Shown one piece after another: positions 16,911 through 26,868 of a stretch of 64,000 nt of DNA. The translations under genes were made by a program, and so were the position numbers. Every line of letters starts with the position of its first letter. Within the stretch, counting starts at the first letter, position 1. The DNA comes from CAIWHR01 sp963708855. GTDB taxonomy: Bacteria > Pseudomonadota > Gammaproteobacteria > Burkholderiales > Casimicrobiaceae. The stretch is taken from the NCBI GenBank assembly GCA_963708855.1, contig CAVPUM010000001.1:248001-312000 (forward strand), given 5' to 3'. The notes beneath the pieces are model-generated. The model did not search any database and was not told the origin of the DNA. It saw only the letters and a list, made by a program, of their open reading frames with translations.

Positions 16911-18314
16911 ATGCCCGACGACCTTCCGTTCCAGTCGCTGACCGCACTCGCGCGCCTGCTCGAGCGCGGCGAGACGAGCTCGCGCGCGATCGTCGAGGCG
17001 TGTCTCGCGCGCATCGACGCGCTCGATGCCCATCTGCACGCGTTCGTCGAGGTCTATCGCGACGACGCGCTCGCGGCGGCCGACGCGGCCGACCGGGAGC
17101 GCCGGGCCGGGTCCGCGCCCGGTCCGCTCGCAGGGCTGCCGATCGCGCTGAAGGACCTCTTCCACATCGAAGGCCGGCAGACCACCGCCGGCTCGAAGAG
17201 CTGGCTCGGCCGGATCTCCGATCACACGGCGACGGCGGTCGAACGCCTCACGGCCGCCGGAATGATCCCGCTCGGCAAGACGCACATGGTCGAATTCGCG
17301 TTCGGCGGCTGGGGACGCAACCAGCCGATGGGCGCGCCGTGGAATCCGTGGGACCGCGACGACCCACCGCGTCGCCGGCGGCTCGTCGAGCGGCTCCGCG
17401 GTCGCGGTGGCCGGCGGTCTGTGCCCCGCGGCCATCGGCTCGGACACCGGCGGATCGATCCGCATCCCGGCGGCGCTGTGCGGCATCACCGGCTTGAAGC
17501 CCACCTACGGCCGCGTGAGCCTCTACGGCGCCGTGCCGCTGTCCGGCACGCTCGACTCGATCGGCCCGCTCGCGCGCACCGTCGAGGACGCCGCGCGCTC
17601 ACGGCTGCGATGTCCGGGCCCGATCCGCGCGATCCGGCGACGCTCGCCGCGCCGCGCGGCGATCTCGAGGCCGCGCTCGCCGGCGACGCCGACATTCGCG
17701 GCCTGCGCATCACCGCCCTCGCGCCGGAGGCATTTCCCGCGTACACGCTGCCCGACGTGATTCGCGCGTATCAGGAGGCGATCGTCGCGCTCCGCGAACT
17801 GGGCGCGCGCGTCGACGACGGCGCCCTTCCCGCTCGATTTCGAGGACATGATGGTGCGCAACGGGCGGATCATCGCGGCCGAGGCGTATGCGCTGCATCG
17901 CGGCGTACATCGAGGACCCGAGCCTCGACATCGACCCGTGGGTGCGCCGGCGCGTGCTCGGCGGAAAGGCGATCGGCGCGGCCGACTACATCGATCTCCT
18001 TGCCCAGCGGCAGCGCGCCATCGCGCAATTCGCGCACTGGATGCGCGACCGCGATGCGCTGCTGACGCCGACCTTGCCGATCACCGCCACGCCTCTCGCC
18101 GACGTCGACGAAGCCACGACGCCGCTCGCGACGTGGACGCGAACGCGCCAACTATCTCGGCGCGTGCGCGCTGTCGCTCCCGGCGGGATTCTCGGCGGAG
18201 GGACTGCCCATCGGCGTGCAAGTCACCGGCGCGGCGTTCGCCGACGCGACGCTGGTGCGCATCGGGCGGGCGTTCCAGCAGGCGACCGACTGGCACATGC
18301 GCCGGCCGGGGTAA
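16911..18314 (+). CDS. Amidase (amidase-signature family), multiple frameshifts
   Basis: From ATG 16911 the first 150 residues read intact: LTALARLLERGETSSRAIVE, PIALKDLFHIEGRQT (catalytic Lys) and THMVEFAFGGWGRNQPMG. The frame then changes near 17350-17400 to give PAAIGSDTGGSIRIPAALCG, which holds the cis-Ser/Ser catalytic motif. It changes again near 17590, 17840-17890 and 18145, ending with SLPAGFSAEGLPIGVQVTG and TAA at 18312. Corrected length is about 465 residues, normal for GatA-like amidases that hydrolyse amides to acid and ammonia. GatB/C partners are absent, so a GatCAB role is unlikely. With at least four indels in 1.4 kb this is either the worst-read gene in the window or a pseudogene. 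Confidence 0.72.
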
Positions 18315-18360
18315 TGTTGTCTCCGGATCCGGAAGGAAGGAGTCCGTCGATCGGCGCAAA

Positions 18361-19605
18361 TCACTCCCATCCGGCGGCGTCGAACAGCGATGGCGTCGGG
18401 TCGGCACTCTCCGCTTGCGGCGGCGGGCCAACCGCGTCCGCGGCAACCAGCGCGCCGGCACGCACGCCCAGCAAACGGATACGCCGGTCCAGCGGCACGC
18501 GCTTCAGGCATACGCCGGCCGCCCGGCGGATCGCGCGCGCGTCGTCGGTCGGCCAGTCGAGGGTGGAGTCACGCGTCACGGTCCTGAAATTGTCGTAGCG
18601 AAGCTTCAGGCCGATGGTCTTGCCGAGATACCCCTTGCGCTTCAGGTCGTCGCTCACACCCTCGCACAGCGCGGTGAAGATGCGCGAGAGCTCCGCGCGG
18701 TCGCGCGTGACGGAAAGATCGCGGTCGAACGTCGTCTCGCGGCTGATCGACTTCGGTTCGCTCACGGTGACGACGTCCCGCTCGTCGCGGCCGCGCGCGG
18801 CGTCGTGCATGAAAGCGCCGTGCGCGCGCCCGAAGTGCTCGACCAGCCACGCCGGGTCGGCGGCGGCGAGCTCTGCGATCGTGCGCACGCCGAGCGCCTC
18901 GAGCTTCGCGCCCGACTTCGGCCCGATGCCGTTGATCCTGCGTGCGGGCAGCGGCCAGATGCGACGCTCGAAGTCGCCGGCACGGATGACGGTCAAACCG
19001 TCCGGCTTGTCGAGCTCGGAGGCGATCTTGGCGACGAGCTTGTTCGACGCCACGCCGATCGAGCAGGACAGCCCGGTCGCCGCGTGCACGGCAAGCTTGA
19101 TCGTCGACGCCACGCGGCGCGCCCGTTCCCAGGCATCGCACTCCGGCTCGCGCGCCGGGGTTGCGGCCCGCGCCGGATGCACGTGGGTCAGATCGACATA
19201 GATCTCGTCGATTCCGTTGTCCTGGATCCTCGGCGCGATCGCGCGCACCGCGTCCTTGAAGAGCCGCGAATACCTGCGGTAAGCGTCGAAATCGGTGGGC
19301 AGCAGCACGGCGTGCGGCGCGAGCTGCGCCGCCTTCATCAACCCCATGGCCGAATGCAGGCCGAGCGCGCGCGCCTCATAGGTGGCCGTCGTGATGACGC
19401 CGCGGCCGGCATAGCCGGAGAGTGTCGCGAAAGTGCGCACCGGCCTGCCGGTGCCCGGTTCCGGCGCGACTCCCGGCTCGTGCCGGCGGCCGCCGCCGAT
19501 GACGACCGGCCGTCCGCGGAGCTCCGGATAGCGCAACAGCTCGACCGACGCGTAGAAAGCGTCCATGTCGAGATGCGCGATCAGTCGGGTGGATTCGGCC
19601 GGCAT
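18361..19605 (-). CDS. dinB: DNA polymerase IV (Y-family translesion polymerase)
   Basis: A 414-residue Y-family polymerase. Motifs: AHLDMDAFYASVELL with catalytic Asp near residue 10, YEARALGLHSAMG, GIDEIYVDL (second catalytic Asp/Glu pair, with E-I replacing the more usual EAY), GLSCSIGVASNKLVAKIASE, ARRINGIGPKSGAKLEALGV (thumb helix-hairpin-helix) and a little-finger domain with SRETTFDRDL. It copies past DNA lesions with low fidelity. ATG 19605 is preferred; an in-frame ATG at 19653 would add 16 residues without family match. The C-terminus lacks an obvious clamp-binding QxxLF peptide, but TPSLFDAAG may serve. Intact. Confidence 0.92.
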   Translation of the reverse strand: MPAESTRLIAHLDMDAFYASVELLRYPELRGRPVVIGGGRRHEPGVAPEPGTGRPVRTFATLSGYAGRGVITTATYEARALGLHSAMGLMKAAQLAPHAVLLPTDFDAYRRYSRLFKDAVRAIAPRIQDNGIDEIYVDLTHVHPARAATPAREPECDAWERARRVASTIKLAVHAATGLSCSIGVASNKLVAKIASELDKPDGLTVIRAGDFERRIWPLPARRINGIGPKSGAKLEALGVRTIAELAAADPAWLVEHFGRAHGAFMHDAARGRDERDVVTVSEPKSISRETTFDRDLSVTRDRAELSRIFTALCEGVSDDLKRKGYLGKTIGLKLRYDNFRTVTRDSTLDWPTDDARAIRRAAGVCLKRVPLDRRIRLLGVRAGALVAADAVGPPPQAESADPTPSLFDAAGWE

Positions 19606-19748
19606 GGCTGCGACGGGACGGAAGGCTGACGTCGACAGTCTAGCCACAGGCAACCGGGTCCGGCTATGCAGTCACGGCGATGCCGGATAAAATTGCGCCC
19701 GGGCCGATCGAACCGCCGTTCGACAGGCAAACCGCCCCGCCCCTCCCC

Positions 19749-20030
19749 ATGAGCCACAAGCACGACAACCTGATCCGCGCGATCTTCCACGATCCCGTAA
19801 GCGGCAACATCCAGTGGCGGGAGATCGAGTCCCTGCTGCGGCATCTGGGCGCGAGCGTGGAATCGCTGTCCGGCACCCGCGTGCGCATGAAGCTCAACGG
19901 CCACGAGGGCATCCTGCACCGTCCGCACGGCGGCAACACGCTCGGCCGCCAGGACGTCATGCACCTGCGCGAGTACCTTGCCCACGCGCGGGTGACGCCG
20001 TCGCTGTACGAAGCCGGCAAGAAAGAGTAA
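19749..20030 (+). CDS. HicA-like toxin family protein, no HicB partner seen
   Basis: A 93-residue protein with the small double-stranded RNA-binding-like fold of HicA/YcfA: GNIQWREIESLLRHLGASVE, SGTRVRMKLNGHEGILHRPH (the catalytic histidine region) and QDVMHLREYLAHARVTP. HicA proteins are mRNA interferases normally paired with HicB. Here the neighbours are divergent dinB and downstream prfC. ATG 19749 is chosen because the residues encoded from 19680 are Pro-rich and unlike the family. TAAAAT lies nearby at 19687. This orphan subgroup is common in proteobacterial chromosomes and may not be a toxin at all. Confidence 0.65.
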   Translation: MSHKHDNLIRAIFHDPVSGNIQWREIESLLRHLGASVESLSGTRVRMKLNGHEGILHRPHGGNTLGRQDVMHLREYLAHARVTPSLYEAGKKE

Positions 20031-20059
20031 CGGCGACGACCCTGTTCTTCGCCGGCTGC

Positions 20060-20065
20060 TATAAT
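20060..20065 (+). promoter_or_regulatory. Perfect -10 box (TATAAT) upstream of prfC
   Basis: TATAAT occurs in the context GGCTGCTATAATTGCC, rare in DNA this GC-rich. No good -35 is seen at 16-18 bases. Transcription would start near 20072, about 85 bases before the prfC start and just before a terminator-like hairpin. Confidence 0.45.
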
Positions 20066-20084
20066 TGCCGCTCTGCTCGCCGCC

Positions 20085-20115
20085 CGCCGCCATCGGCCGG
20101 CGGCGTTTGTTTTTT
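20085..20115 (+). terminator. Intrinsic terminator, possible prfC leader attenuator
   Basis: CGCCGCC (20085-20091) and GGCGGCG (20099-20105) form a 7-bp GC stem with a 7-base loop, followed by TTTGTTTTTT. It lies 55 bases after the upstream gene and 41 bases before prfC. It may simply end the upstream transcript. It also lies just downstream of the TATAAT at 20060, so it could attenuate prfC. Confidence 0.65.
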
Positions 20116-20156
20116 GCAGCAGGCGCGCGGGCCACGGCCGGACCTGCTCCGAAACC

Positions 20157-21776
<1,620 letters not shown>

Positions 21777-21860
21777 TTCCTGGGCGCGGACCGCCGTCCA
21801 GCCGACCCTTGGCGGCCGCGCCCGGGCGATCCAGGTGTTGCCAGTCCGCTCGGCGCGGAG

Positions 21861-22439
21861 TCAACCCGGCGGCCGGGAACTCGGCGGCGGAGTGTTCGGC
21901 GGCGGGTAGTTGCCCGGCGCGACGTTCGGCGGCGGATAGTTCGGCGGCGGATAGCTGTAGACCGGGGTGCGTGAGCCCGGCGGCGCGCCGCGGTAGGCCA
22001 TTTGCCCCGGCACCTGATTGCCTCTGGCGTACATGCACTGCATGTATGCGATATCGTAGTGGCGCTGCAGTTCGTACGATGAATAACCCGCCGTGCTGCT
22101 GCCCGCGGCGCTGCCAAAGAGAAGCCCTGTACCGGCGCCGATCGCCGCGCCGCTTCCCGCATTACCGGACACCGCGCCGATGATCGCGCCGGCGGCGGCA
22201 CCAAGCGCCGCCCCGGCCACCGCGTTGGCCGCGGCGGCATCATTGGCCGGCTGCGCGGCATAGGGTCCGCCCAGAACAGCCTGGGCATAGTTCCGGCAAT
22301 CGACTTCGTCAACGCGGAACTGATCGAAATTCTTCTGCGCCCCCGGCATCACCATCACACCCGGGCCGGTGGGAACCGTAACGCAGCCAGCCAGGAGAAC
22401 CACCGCCGCAACCGGAACTGATAGTAAGCGCACACTCAT
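21861..22439 (-). CDS. Glycine-zipper lipoprotein with proline-rich tail
   Basis: A 192-residue exported protein. AGGATC upstream supports ATG 22439. The lipobox is VLLAGC (Cys about residue 19). A conserved DEVDCRNYAQAVLGG segment precedes a glycine-zipper membrane hairpin, AGAALGAAAGAIIGAVSG and SGAAIGAGTGLLFGSAAG. After YDIAYMQCMYARGNQVPG comes a Pro/Asn-rich tail of repeated PPPNY/PPPNV units. Proteins of this type sit in the outer membrane of many beta- and gammaproteobacteria; their role is not well defined. It is directly downstream of the Gly-rich secreted protein. Confidence 0.75.
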   Translation of the reverse strand: MSVRLLSVPVAAVVLLAGCVTVPTGPGVMVMPGAQKNFDQFRVDEVDCRNYAQAVLGGPYAAQPANDAAAANAVAGAALGAAAGAIIGAVSGNAGSGAAIGAGTGLLFGSAAGSSTAGYSSYELQRHYDIAYMQCMYARGNQVPGQMAYRGAPPGSRTPVYSYPPPNYPPPNVAPGNYPPPNTPPPSSRPPG

Positions 22440-22461
22440 TGTGAGATCCTTTGCCTGCCGA

Positions 22462-23157
22462 TCATTGCGGCGTCGGCGCGACTTGTGACGGCGTCGGTGC
22501 GACTGTCGAGTAGGGAACGTTCTGCGGCACGACCTGCATCCAGGGCCTGGAACAATTCTGGACGTAAGGGTAATAGCCGGCCGGTTCAGTGCAGTAGTAC
22601 CAATACGCCGATTGCGCCGGTGGCGCCTCGTTGGGCGCCTGCTGCACGTAATTGTCGGGGTCGTAGGTACGGTACGGGAACGTGTCATAGGACGGGTACG
22701 TCGCGTACGGGTAATACGCCGGATACTGGGCATAGTATGGGTAGGGCCAAGCCCCCCAATACGACGGCCAGCCGACGACGACGCCAACGTTCGAGCCGTA
22801 CCAGCCGCCACGGTAGCCGCCGCCATACCAGCCACGGTATCCGCCGCCGCCATACCAGCCGCCACGGTGCCCGCCGCCGCCATACCAGCCGGCGCCTCGG
22901 TATCCGCCACCGGCATACGAACCGCCGCCGCGATATGCGCCGCCGCCATGCCAGGCGCTACCTCCGCTGCCACCGCGCCCGCCGCCTTGCCAACCGGTGC
23001 CCCCGCCGCCCTGCCAGCCACCCCCGCCGCTGGTGGCACCGCCGCGGGATCCCCCTCCGCCGCCCCCGCCCCCACCCCCGCGTCCTTGGGCCAAGGCAAG
23101 GCTGCTCGCAAACGTGACGGCACCGACCACAGCCAGCGCAAGCGCAAATTTCTTCAT
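22462..23157 (-). CDS. Secreted glycine/tyrosine-rich repeat protein
   Basis: A 231-residue protein with a signal peptide (MKKFALALAVVGAVTFASSL, cleavage after ALA) followed by a run of 10 glycines. Then come many GGGWQGGG, GGYRG and GGWYGGGG repeats to about residue 125. The second half is Tyr/Pro/Trp-rich (YPYYAQYPAYYPYATYPSY) and ends with a conserved-looking AYWYYCTEPAGYYPYVQNC module. Proteins ending in this YWYYC-PxGYYPYV-C module are common secreted proteins of Burkholderiales; their function is unknown. It precedes the glycine-zipper lipoprotein by 22 bases, so the pair is probably an envelope operon. Confidence 0.72.
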   Translation of the reverse strand: MKKFALALAVVGAVTFASSLALAQGRGGGGGGGGGGSRGGATSGGGGWQGGGGTGWQGGGRGGSGGSAWHGGGAYRGGGSYAGGGYRGAGWYGGGGHRGGWYGGGGYRGWYGGGYRGGWYGSNVGVVVGWPSYWGAWPYPYYAQYPAYYPYATYPSYDTFPYRTYDPDNYVQQAPNEAPPAQSAYWYYCTEPAGYYPYVQNCSRPWMQVVPQNVPYSTVAPTPSQVAPTPQ

Positions 23158-23216
23158 GGCACCCCCCCGAAATACCGCCTTTCTGATTCGACCGGCTGTT
23201 GCCTGACGAGTTCGGC

Positions 23217-24203
23217 CTATCTTTCGGCGGCCATCGATCCAAGAACGTCAGGACCCCGCGCCCGGTTGACCGGCATCGTTCCCGTTCCGGGCCCCGCCGG
23301 CGCGGCCACCCCCACTCCCGGAGGCGACGCCGTGGCCGCAGGCCGGAAGAGTTCCTGCAGCGCCTGACGGTAAACGACGTCGCCCGTCCACACGCTGTTG
23401 TTGTGCGATGCGTTGGGTATCAGCAGCAATTTTTTCCGCGGCGGCGCCGCCTCGTAAAGCACTTCGCTCAAGCGCGCGGGCACGTACCGATCGTCGGCCC
23501 CATGCACGATCAGCACCGGCATCCGGATCTGCCCGATCTTCCCGACGGAGTCGAACTTCTGCGTCAGCAACATGCGGGCGGGCAGCCAGCCGTAGCCCAT
23601 CTCCGACACCACGTCGGACAGCGAGGTGAACGACGACTCGACGATCAGTCCGCGCGCCTCCTGGGCGTCGCCGGCAAGCTGCGCGGCGAGGTCGATGGCG
23701 ACCGCGCCGCCGAGCGAGTGACCATAGATGTAACGCCGCGACGCATCGGGCTCCCGCCCGACCACCCATTGCCAGCCCGCGCGAGCGTCTTCGTACACGG
23801 AGGCCTCGCTCGGCAGCTCACCGGCGCTCTTGCCGAAGCCGCGGTAGTCGATGGCGAACACCGAGAAGCCGAAACGCCGCAACTGGGACATCCGGTTGAG
23901 CTGGCCGGTGAGATTCCAGCGCACCCCGTGGAGGTAGTAGACGACGGGCGCACCTGGATCGTCCGCAGGCCACCACCACGCGTGGATTCGCTCGTTGGCC
24001 TCCGGCGTGCCGACGGGGAGGTAGATTTCCTGCATCGCGTCGGGCATGCCGCTGTACCAGCCCGCCGCTTCGCGCGTGGGACGAAAGACGAGCTCGCGCT
24101 CCTTCAGCTCCAGCGCGGCGCACCCGCCCATCGAAGCCGCGATGAGAACCAACGCCACGGCGGCGCGAAAACGGGTCGATCTTCGAAGGGCGGCAAGTTT
24201 CAT
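23217..24203 (-). CDS. Alpha/beta hydrolase lipoprotein (BAAT/esterase-like)
   Basis: A 328-residue protein starting at ATG 24203, which gives a signal sequence with lipobox SMGGC (Cys near residue 30). The hydrolase core has VVYYLHGVRWNLTG (oxyanion loop), FAIDYRGFGKSAGELPSE, IYGHSLGGAVAIDLA (nucleophile Ser in GHSLGG), MPVLIVHGADDRYVP (acid Asp) and PNASHNNSVW (catalytic His). All three catalytic residues are present. A likely membrane-anchored esterase or thioesterase with unknown substrate. The C-terminal 40 residues are Pro/Gly-rich and disordered. Divergent from the UPF0149 gene, with about 100 bases of shared promoter region. Confidence 0.85.
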   Translation of the reverse strand: MKLAALRRSTRFRAAVALVLIAASMGGCAALELKERELVFRPTREAAGWYSGMPDAMQEIYLPVGTPEANERIHAWWWPADDPGAPVVYYLHGVRWNLTGQLNRMSQLRRFGFSVFAIDYRGFGKSAGELPSEASVYEDARAGWQWVVGREPDASRRYIYGHSLGGAVAIDLAAQLAGDAQEARGLIVESSFTSLSDVVSEMGYGWLPARMLLTQKFDSVGKIGQIRMPVLIVHGADDRYVPARLSEVLYEAAPPRKKLLLIPNASHNNSVWTGDVVYRQALQELFRPAATASPPGVGVAAPAGPGTGTMPVNRARGPDVLGSMAAER

Positions 24204-24303
24204 CGGCAAACGGCAATGGGAGGAATTCGAACGCCTGCAGATTACCTCATAATCGCGACTTGAAGCCGACCCGGCGTCTTTCTGCCTGCATGGCGCACCG
24301 CCG

Positions 24304-24990
24304 ATGACATCCCTGCCGCAAGCATCATCGCTATCGCAACAGGAGCTCGACACACTGGAGGCGCTCCTCGGCTCCGACGTCTTTCACGACGACGCGATGC
24401 CGCTCGATGCGTTGCAGGGCCTGTTCTTCGCCCTCGCAGCAGCACCCGATCCCGTCCCGCCGTCGCGCTGGATGCCGGTGGCGCTCGGCGAGAATCCGCG
24501 CTACGAGAGCGATGCTCAGGGGCAGCAGGTGCTGGAGCTCGTCATGCGCTATTACAACCAGTGCCTGCATGCCGCCGCGACCGACGATTTCGCGCTCCTG
24601 CTGTACCGCCGCGAGGACGGCGGGGATGATCTGGCCACCTGGTGCGCCGGATTTCTCGAAGGCGTCGACGCAGCCACGACGAGCTGGCACGAAGCGGGCG
24701 ATCCGGACGAAGTGGACGAGCTGCTGTTTCCGTTCATCGTGCTCGCGGGCGAGCTGTCCGAAAAGGAGAAGCGCCAGTTCCGGCCCGCCGAGTGGCGCGC
24801 GCTCGTCAAGTCCTGCGAGGACACAATCGGCGACGCCGTCGCCGAGGTGCGCGACTACTGGAACGCGCTACGCAATCCGCCGCAGACGGTGCGCCGCGGG
24901 TCGCCCAAGACCGGGCGCAACGAACCTTGCCGCTGCGGCAGCGGGAAGAAGTTCAAGCAATGCTGCGGCGCGCCGGAAAGGCTGCACTGA
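24304..24990 (+). CDS. UPF0149/YecA family protein with SEC-C zinc motif
   Basis: A 228-residue cytosolic protein. The UPF0149 domain covers residues 10-190 (ELDTLEALLGSDVFHDDAMP, WCAGFLEGVDAATTSW, LLFPFIVLAGELSEKEKRQF). The C-terminus is a SEC-C motif, GRNEPCRCGSGKKFKQCCG, that binds zinc and is shared with SecA. YecA-type proteins bind ribosomes and nascent chains in Escherichia coli, suggesting a role in protein targeting or quality control. A paralogue without the zinc tail is at 59253-59945. ATG 24304 has no strong ribosome site, but upstream sequence has no family match. Confidence 0.87.
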   Translation: MTSLPQASSLSQQELDTLEALLGSDVFHDDAMPLDALQGLFFALAAAPDPVPPSRWMPVALGENPRYESDAQGQQVLELVMRYYNQCLHAAATDDFALLLYRREDGGDDLATWCAGFLEGVDAATTSWHEAGDPDEVDELLFPFIVLAGELSEKEKRQFRPAEWRALVKSCEDTIGDAVAEVRDYWNALRNPPQTVRRGSPKTGRNEPCRCGSGKKFKQCCGAPERLH

Positions 24991-25038
24991 TGCCAGCCAC
25001 GCAACCGTGCGGAGACCGCGGTCCATTGCCGGGCGCCG

Positions 25039-26868
25039 TCACTTGCCGCCCTCCCGCCGCCGTGCGAGATCGATGTCGAGATACTTCCAGTAGGTCTTGA
25101 ACACCGGGGGGCTGAACCCCTGCACCCACGGCTGCACGAAATCGCTCTCGAGGCGGAAGATGAGCGGAATCATCGGCACGAAAGTCCGCGCGACGTCCCA
25201 CATCCTGCGCGCGGCGGCGATCTGTCCCGCTTCCCCCGGGCTGCGCAGGAACTCCTCCATCGCGCGGTCGTAGGCGGCCGATTCGAACCGGCTCGCATTC
25301 ACCGTCGGCGGTTGCCTGCTGTGGAGCTGGGCCAGTTCACCAAATCCCGACGGTGACCCTCCGTAACCGCCGAAGTACAGCTGGAAATTGCCCGCGTCGA
25401 GCTCCTTGAGCAGGTCCTGGAACGGCGTCAGCCGGGACTTCGTGCGCAGGCCGATCGCGTCCATGTCCTTCTTCCACAGGGTCTGGATCTCCCGCGAGAT
25501 CGCCGCGGTGCGCAGGGACATCGTCACCGTGAGTGGCTTGCCGCCGGGAGCGCGGCGATAGCCGTCCGGATCGCGTCGGTCGTAGCCGAGACGGTCGAGC
25601 AGCGCGTTCGCCGTCGCGATGTCGCGCGGCGGCCGCGGCGTCAGCCCGGGATCGTGGCCGCTGACGCGGGGAGGGACCAGCTGGTTCGCCGGCAACGCCT
25701 GGCCGGCGTAGACGACCTTGATGAGCGTGTCGACGTCGACCGCGAGCGCGATCGCCCGGCGCAGCGCAACGCGCTCGGCCGCCATCCCGCCGACGACCGG
25801 ATCGGCAACGTTGATGTATACCGCGAACAGGTAGGGCTCGGTGAAGACGTGGCGCGTGATCCCGCGCGCCGCGTACTCCGGCTTGACCTTGCCGTCGACG
25901 AGCTGCCGGTTCGCGATTTCGCTGCGCAGCACCACGTAGTCGAGCCGGCCACGGTCGAATTCGAGCAGGCGCGTGCCGTCCTCCTCGATCACGCTGATCT
26001 CGACGACGCCGACCTGCGGCAGCGCCTTGCCCTGCATGCTGCGCACCAGTCCCTCGTGCGCCGGATCGGCGCTGGAGGGGAAGCGTGCCGGGCCATAATC
26101 CGGGTTGGCCTCGAGCACGATGCGCGAGCCGACCCGCCATTCCTTCAGCCGGAACGGCCCGGTGCCGACGGCGCGGGTACGGATGTCGGCCCCCGCTGCC
26201 TCGACCACCTCGCGCGCCACGGCGCCGGTCGTCAGGTAGCCTTCGATGTTGGCGTAGTTCGGCGCCGTCAGCCTGAGCTGCAGCGCATGGCGGTCGAGCG
26301 CGCGCAGTCCCGCCATCGGCCGGTCGTAGTCGAAACTGGCACCCGGCTTGCTTGCGGCGTCCACGATCTCGCGCGCGCCCGCCACCAGATCGGTGATGAT
26401 CGGCGCGCCGCCCCGCTTCAGATTGGGATCGAGGACGCGTTTCAGCGAATAGACGATATCCTCGGCGGTCAATTCGCGCCGCTTGCCCGCGAACGCCGGA
26501 TCGTCCGTGAACCGGATGCCGGACTTCATCCGTATTGTCCACACGGTCCCGCCTTCGGTGATCTCGGGCGGGCCGATGGCGACAAGCGGCGCCAGCCGCG
26601 CCGGAGAGGCGAGGTAGTCCCATTCGTAGAGACCTTCGAAGATGGCGTCCGCCACGTCGGAGGACGGACTGTCGTTGATCTGATGCGGATCGAGCGTCTC
26701 GATGTCCGGCGAGGCAAGGCGCAGGATCTTGTTCGGGTCGGCGGCCCCGGCGACGCCGGCCTGCGCCAGCGTCAGCAGCGCAACGACGTGCAGCAGGATG
26801 GCGATCGCTCGAAGGGCCACGGCAAATTCCGGAGAGGCTGCGCGGCGGACGGGCGATGATGATCTCAT
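25039..26868 (-). CDS. ABC transporter substrate-binding protein, peptide/nickel type (SBP_bac_5)
   Basis: A 609-residue periplasmic binding protein. The start at 26868 overlaps the LysR stop (ATGA). A signal/anchor helix spans residues 20-43 (FAVALRAIAILLHVVALLTL). The mature domain has ASPDIETLDPHQINDSPSSD, the family opening. It continues with LVAIGPPEITEGGTVWTIRM, AVGTGPFRLKEWRVGSRIVL (the diagnostic GTGPF), INVADPVVGGM, and a C-terminal lobe with RLESDFVQPWVQGFSPP. No permease or ATPase genes are nearby, so it either works with a remote oligopeptide-type ABC system or has been orphaned. Intact. Confidence 0.88.
   Translation of the reverse strand: MRSSSPVRRAASPEFAVALRAIAILLHVVALLTLAQAGVAGAADPNKILRLASPDIETLDPHQINDSPSSDVADAIFEGLYEWDYLASPARLAPLVAIGPPEITEGGTVWTIRMKSGIRFTDDPAFAGKRRELTAEDIVYSLKRVLDPNLKRGGAPIITDLVAGAREIVDAASKPGASFDYDRPMAGLRALDRHALQLRLTAPNYANIEGYLTTGAVAREVVEAAGADIRTRAVGTGPFRLKEWRVGSRIVLEANPDYGPARFPSSADPAHEGLVRSMQGKALPQVGVVEISVIEEDGTRLLEFDRGRLDYVVLRSEIANRQLVDGKVKPEYAARGITRHVFTEPYLFAVYINVADPVVGGMAAERVALRRAIALAVDVDTLIKVVYAGQALPANQLVPPRVSGHDPGLTPRPPRDIATANALLDRLGYDRRDPDGYRRAPGGKPLTVTMSLRTAAISREIQTLWKKDMDAIGLRTKSRLTPFQDLLKELDAGNFQLYFGGYGGSPSGFGELAQLHSRQPPTVNASRFESAAYDRAMEEFLRSPGEAGQIAAARRMWDVARTFVPMIPLIFRLESDFVQPWVQGFSPPVFKTYWKYLDIDLARRREGGK

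Noticed and set aside
16911..18314. GatA subunit of the GatCAB amidotransferase
   Set aside because: The amidase signature is present, but GatB and GatC are absent and the rest fits a general amidase better.
19749..20030. Complete HicAB toxin-antitoxin module
   Set aside because: No HicB-like frame exists on either side; only the HicA-like gene is present.
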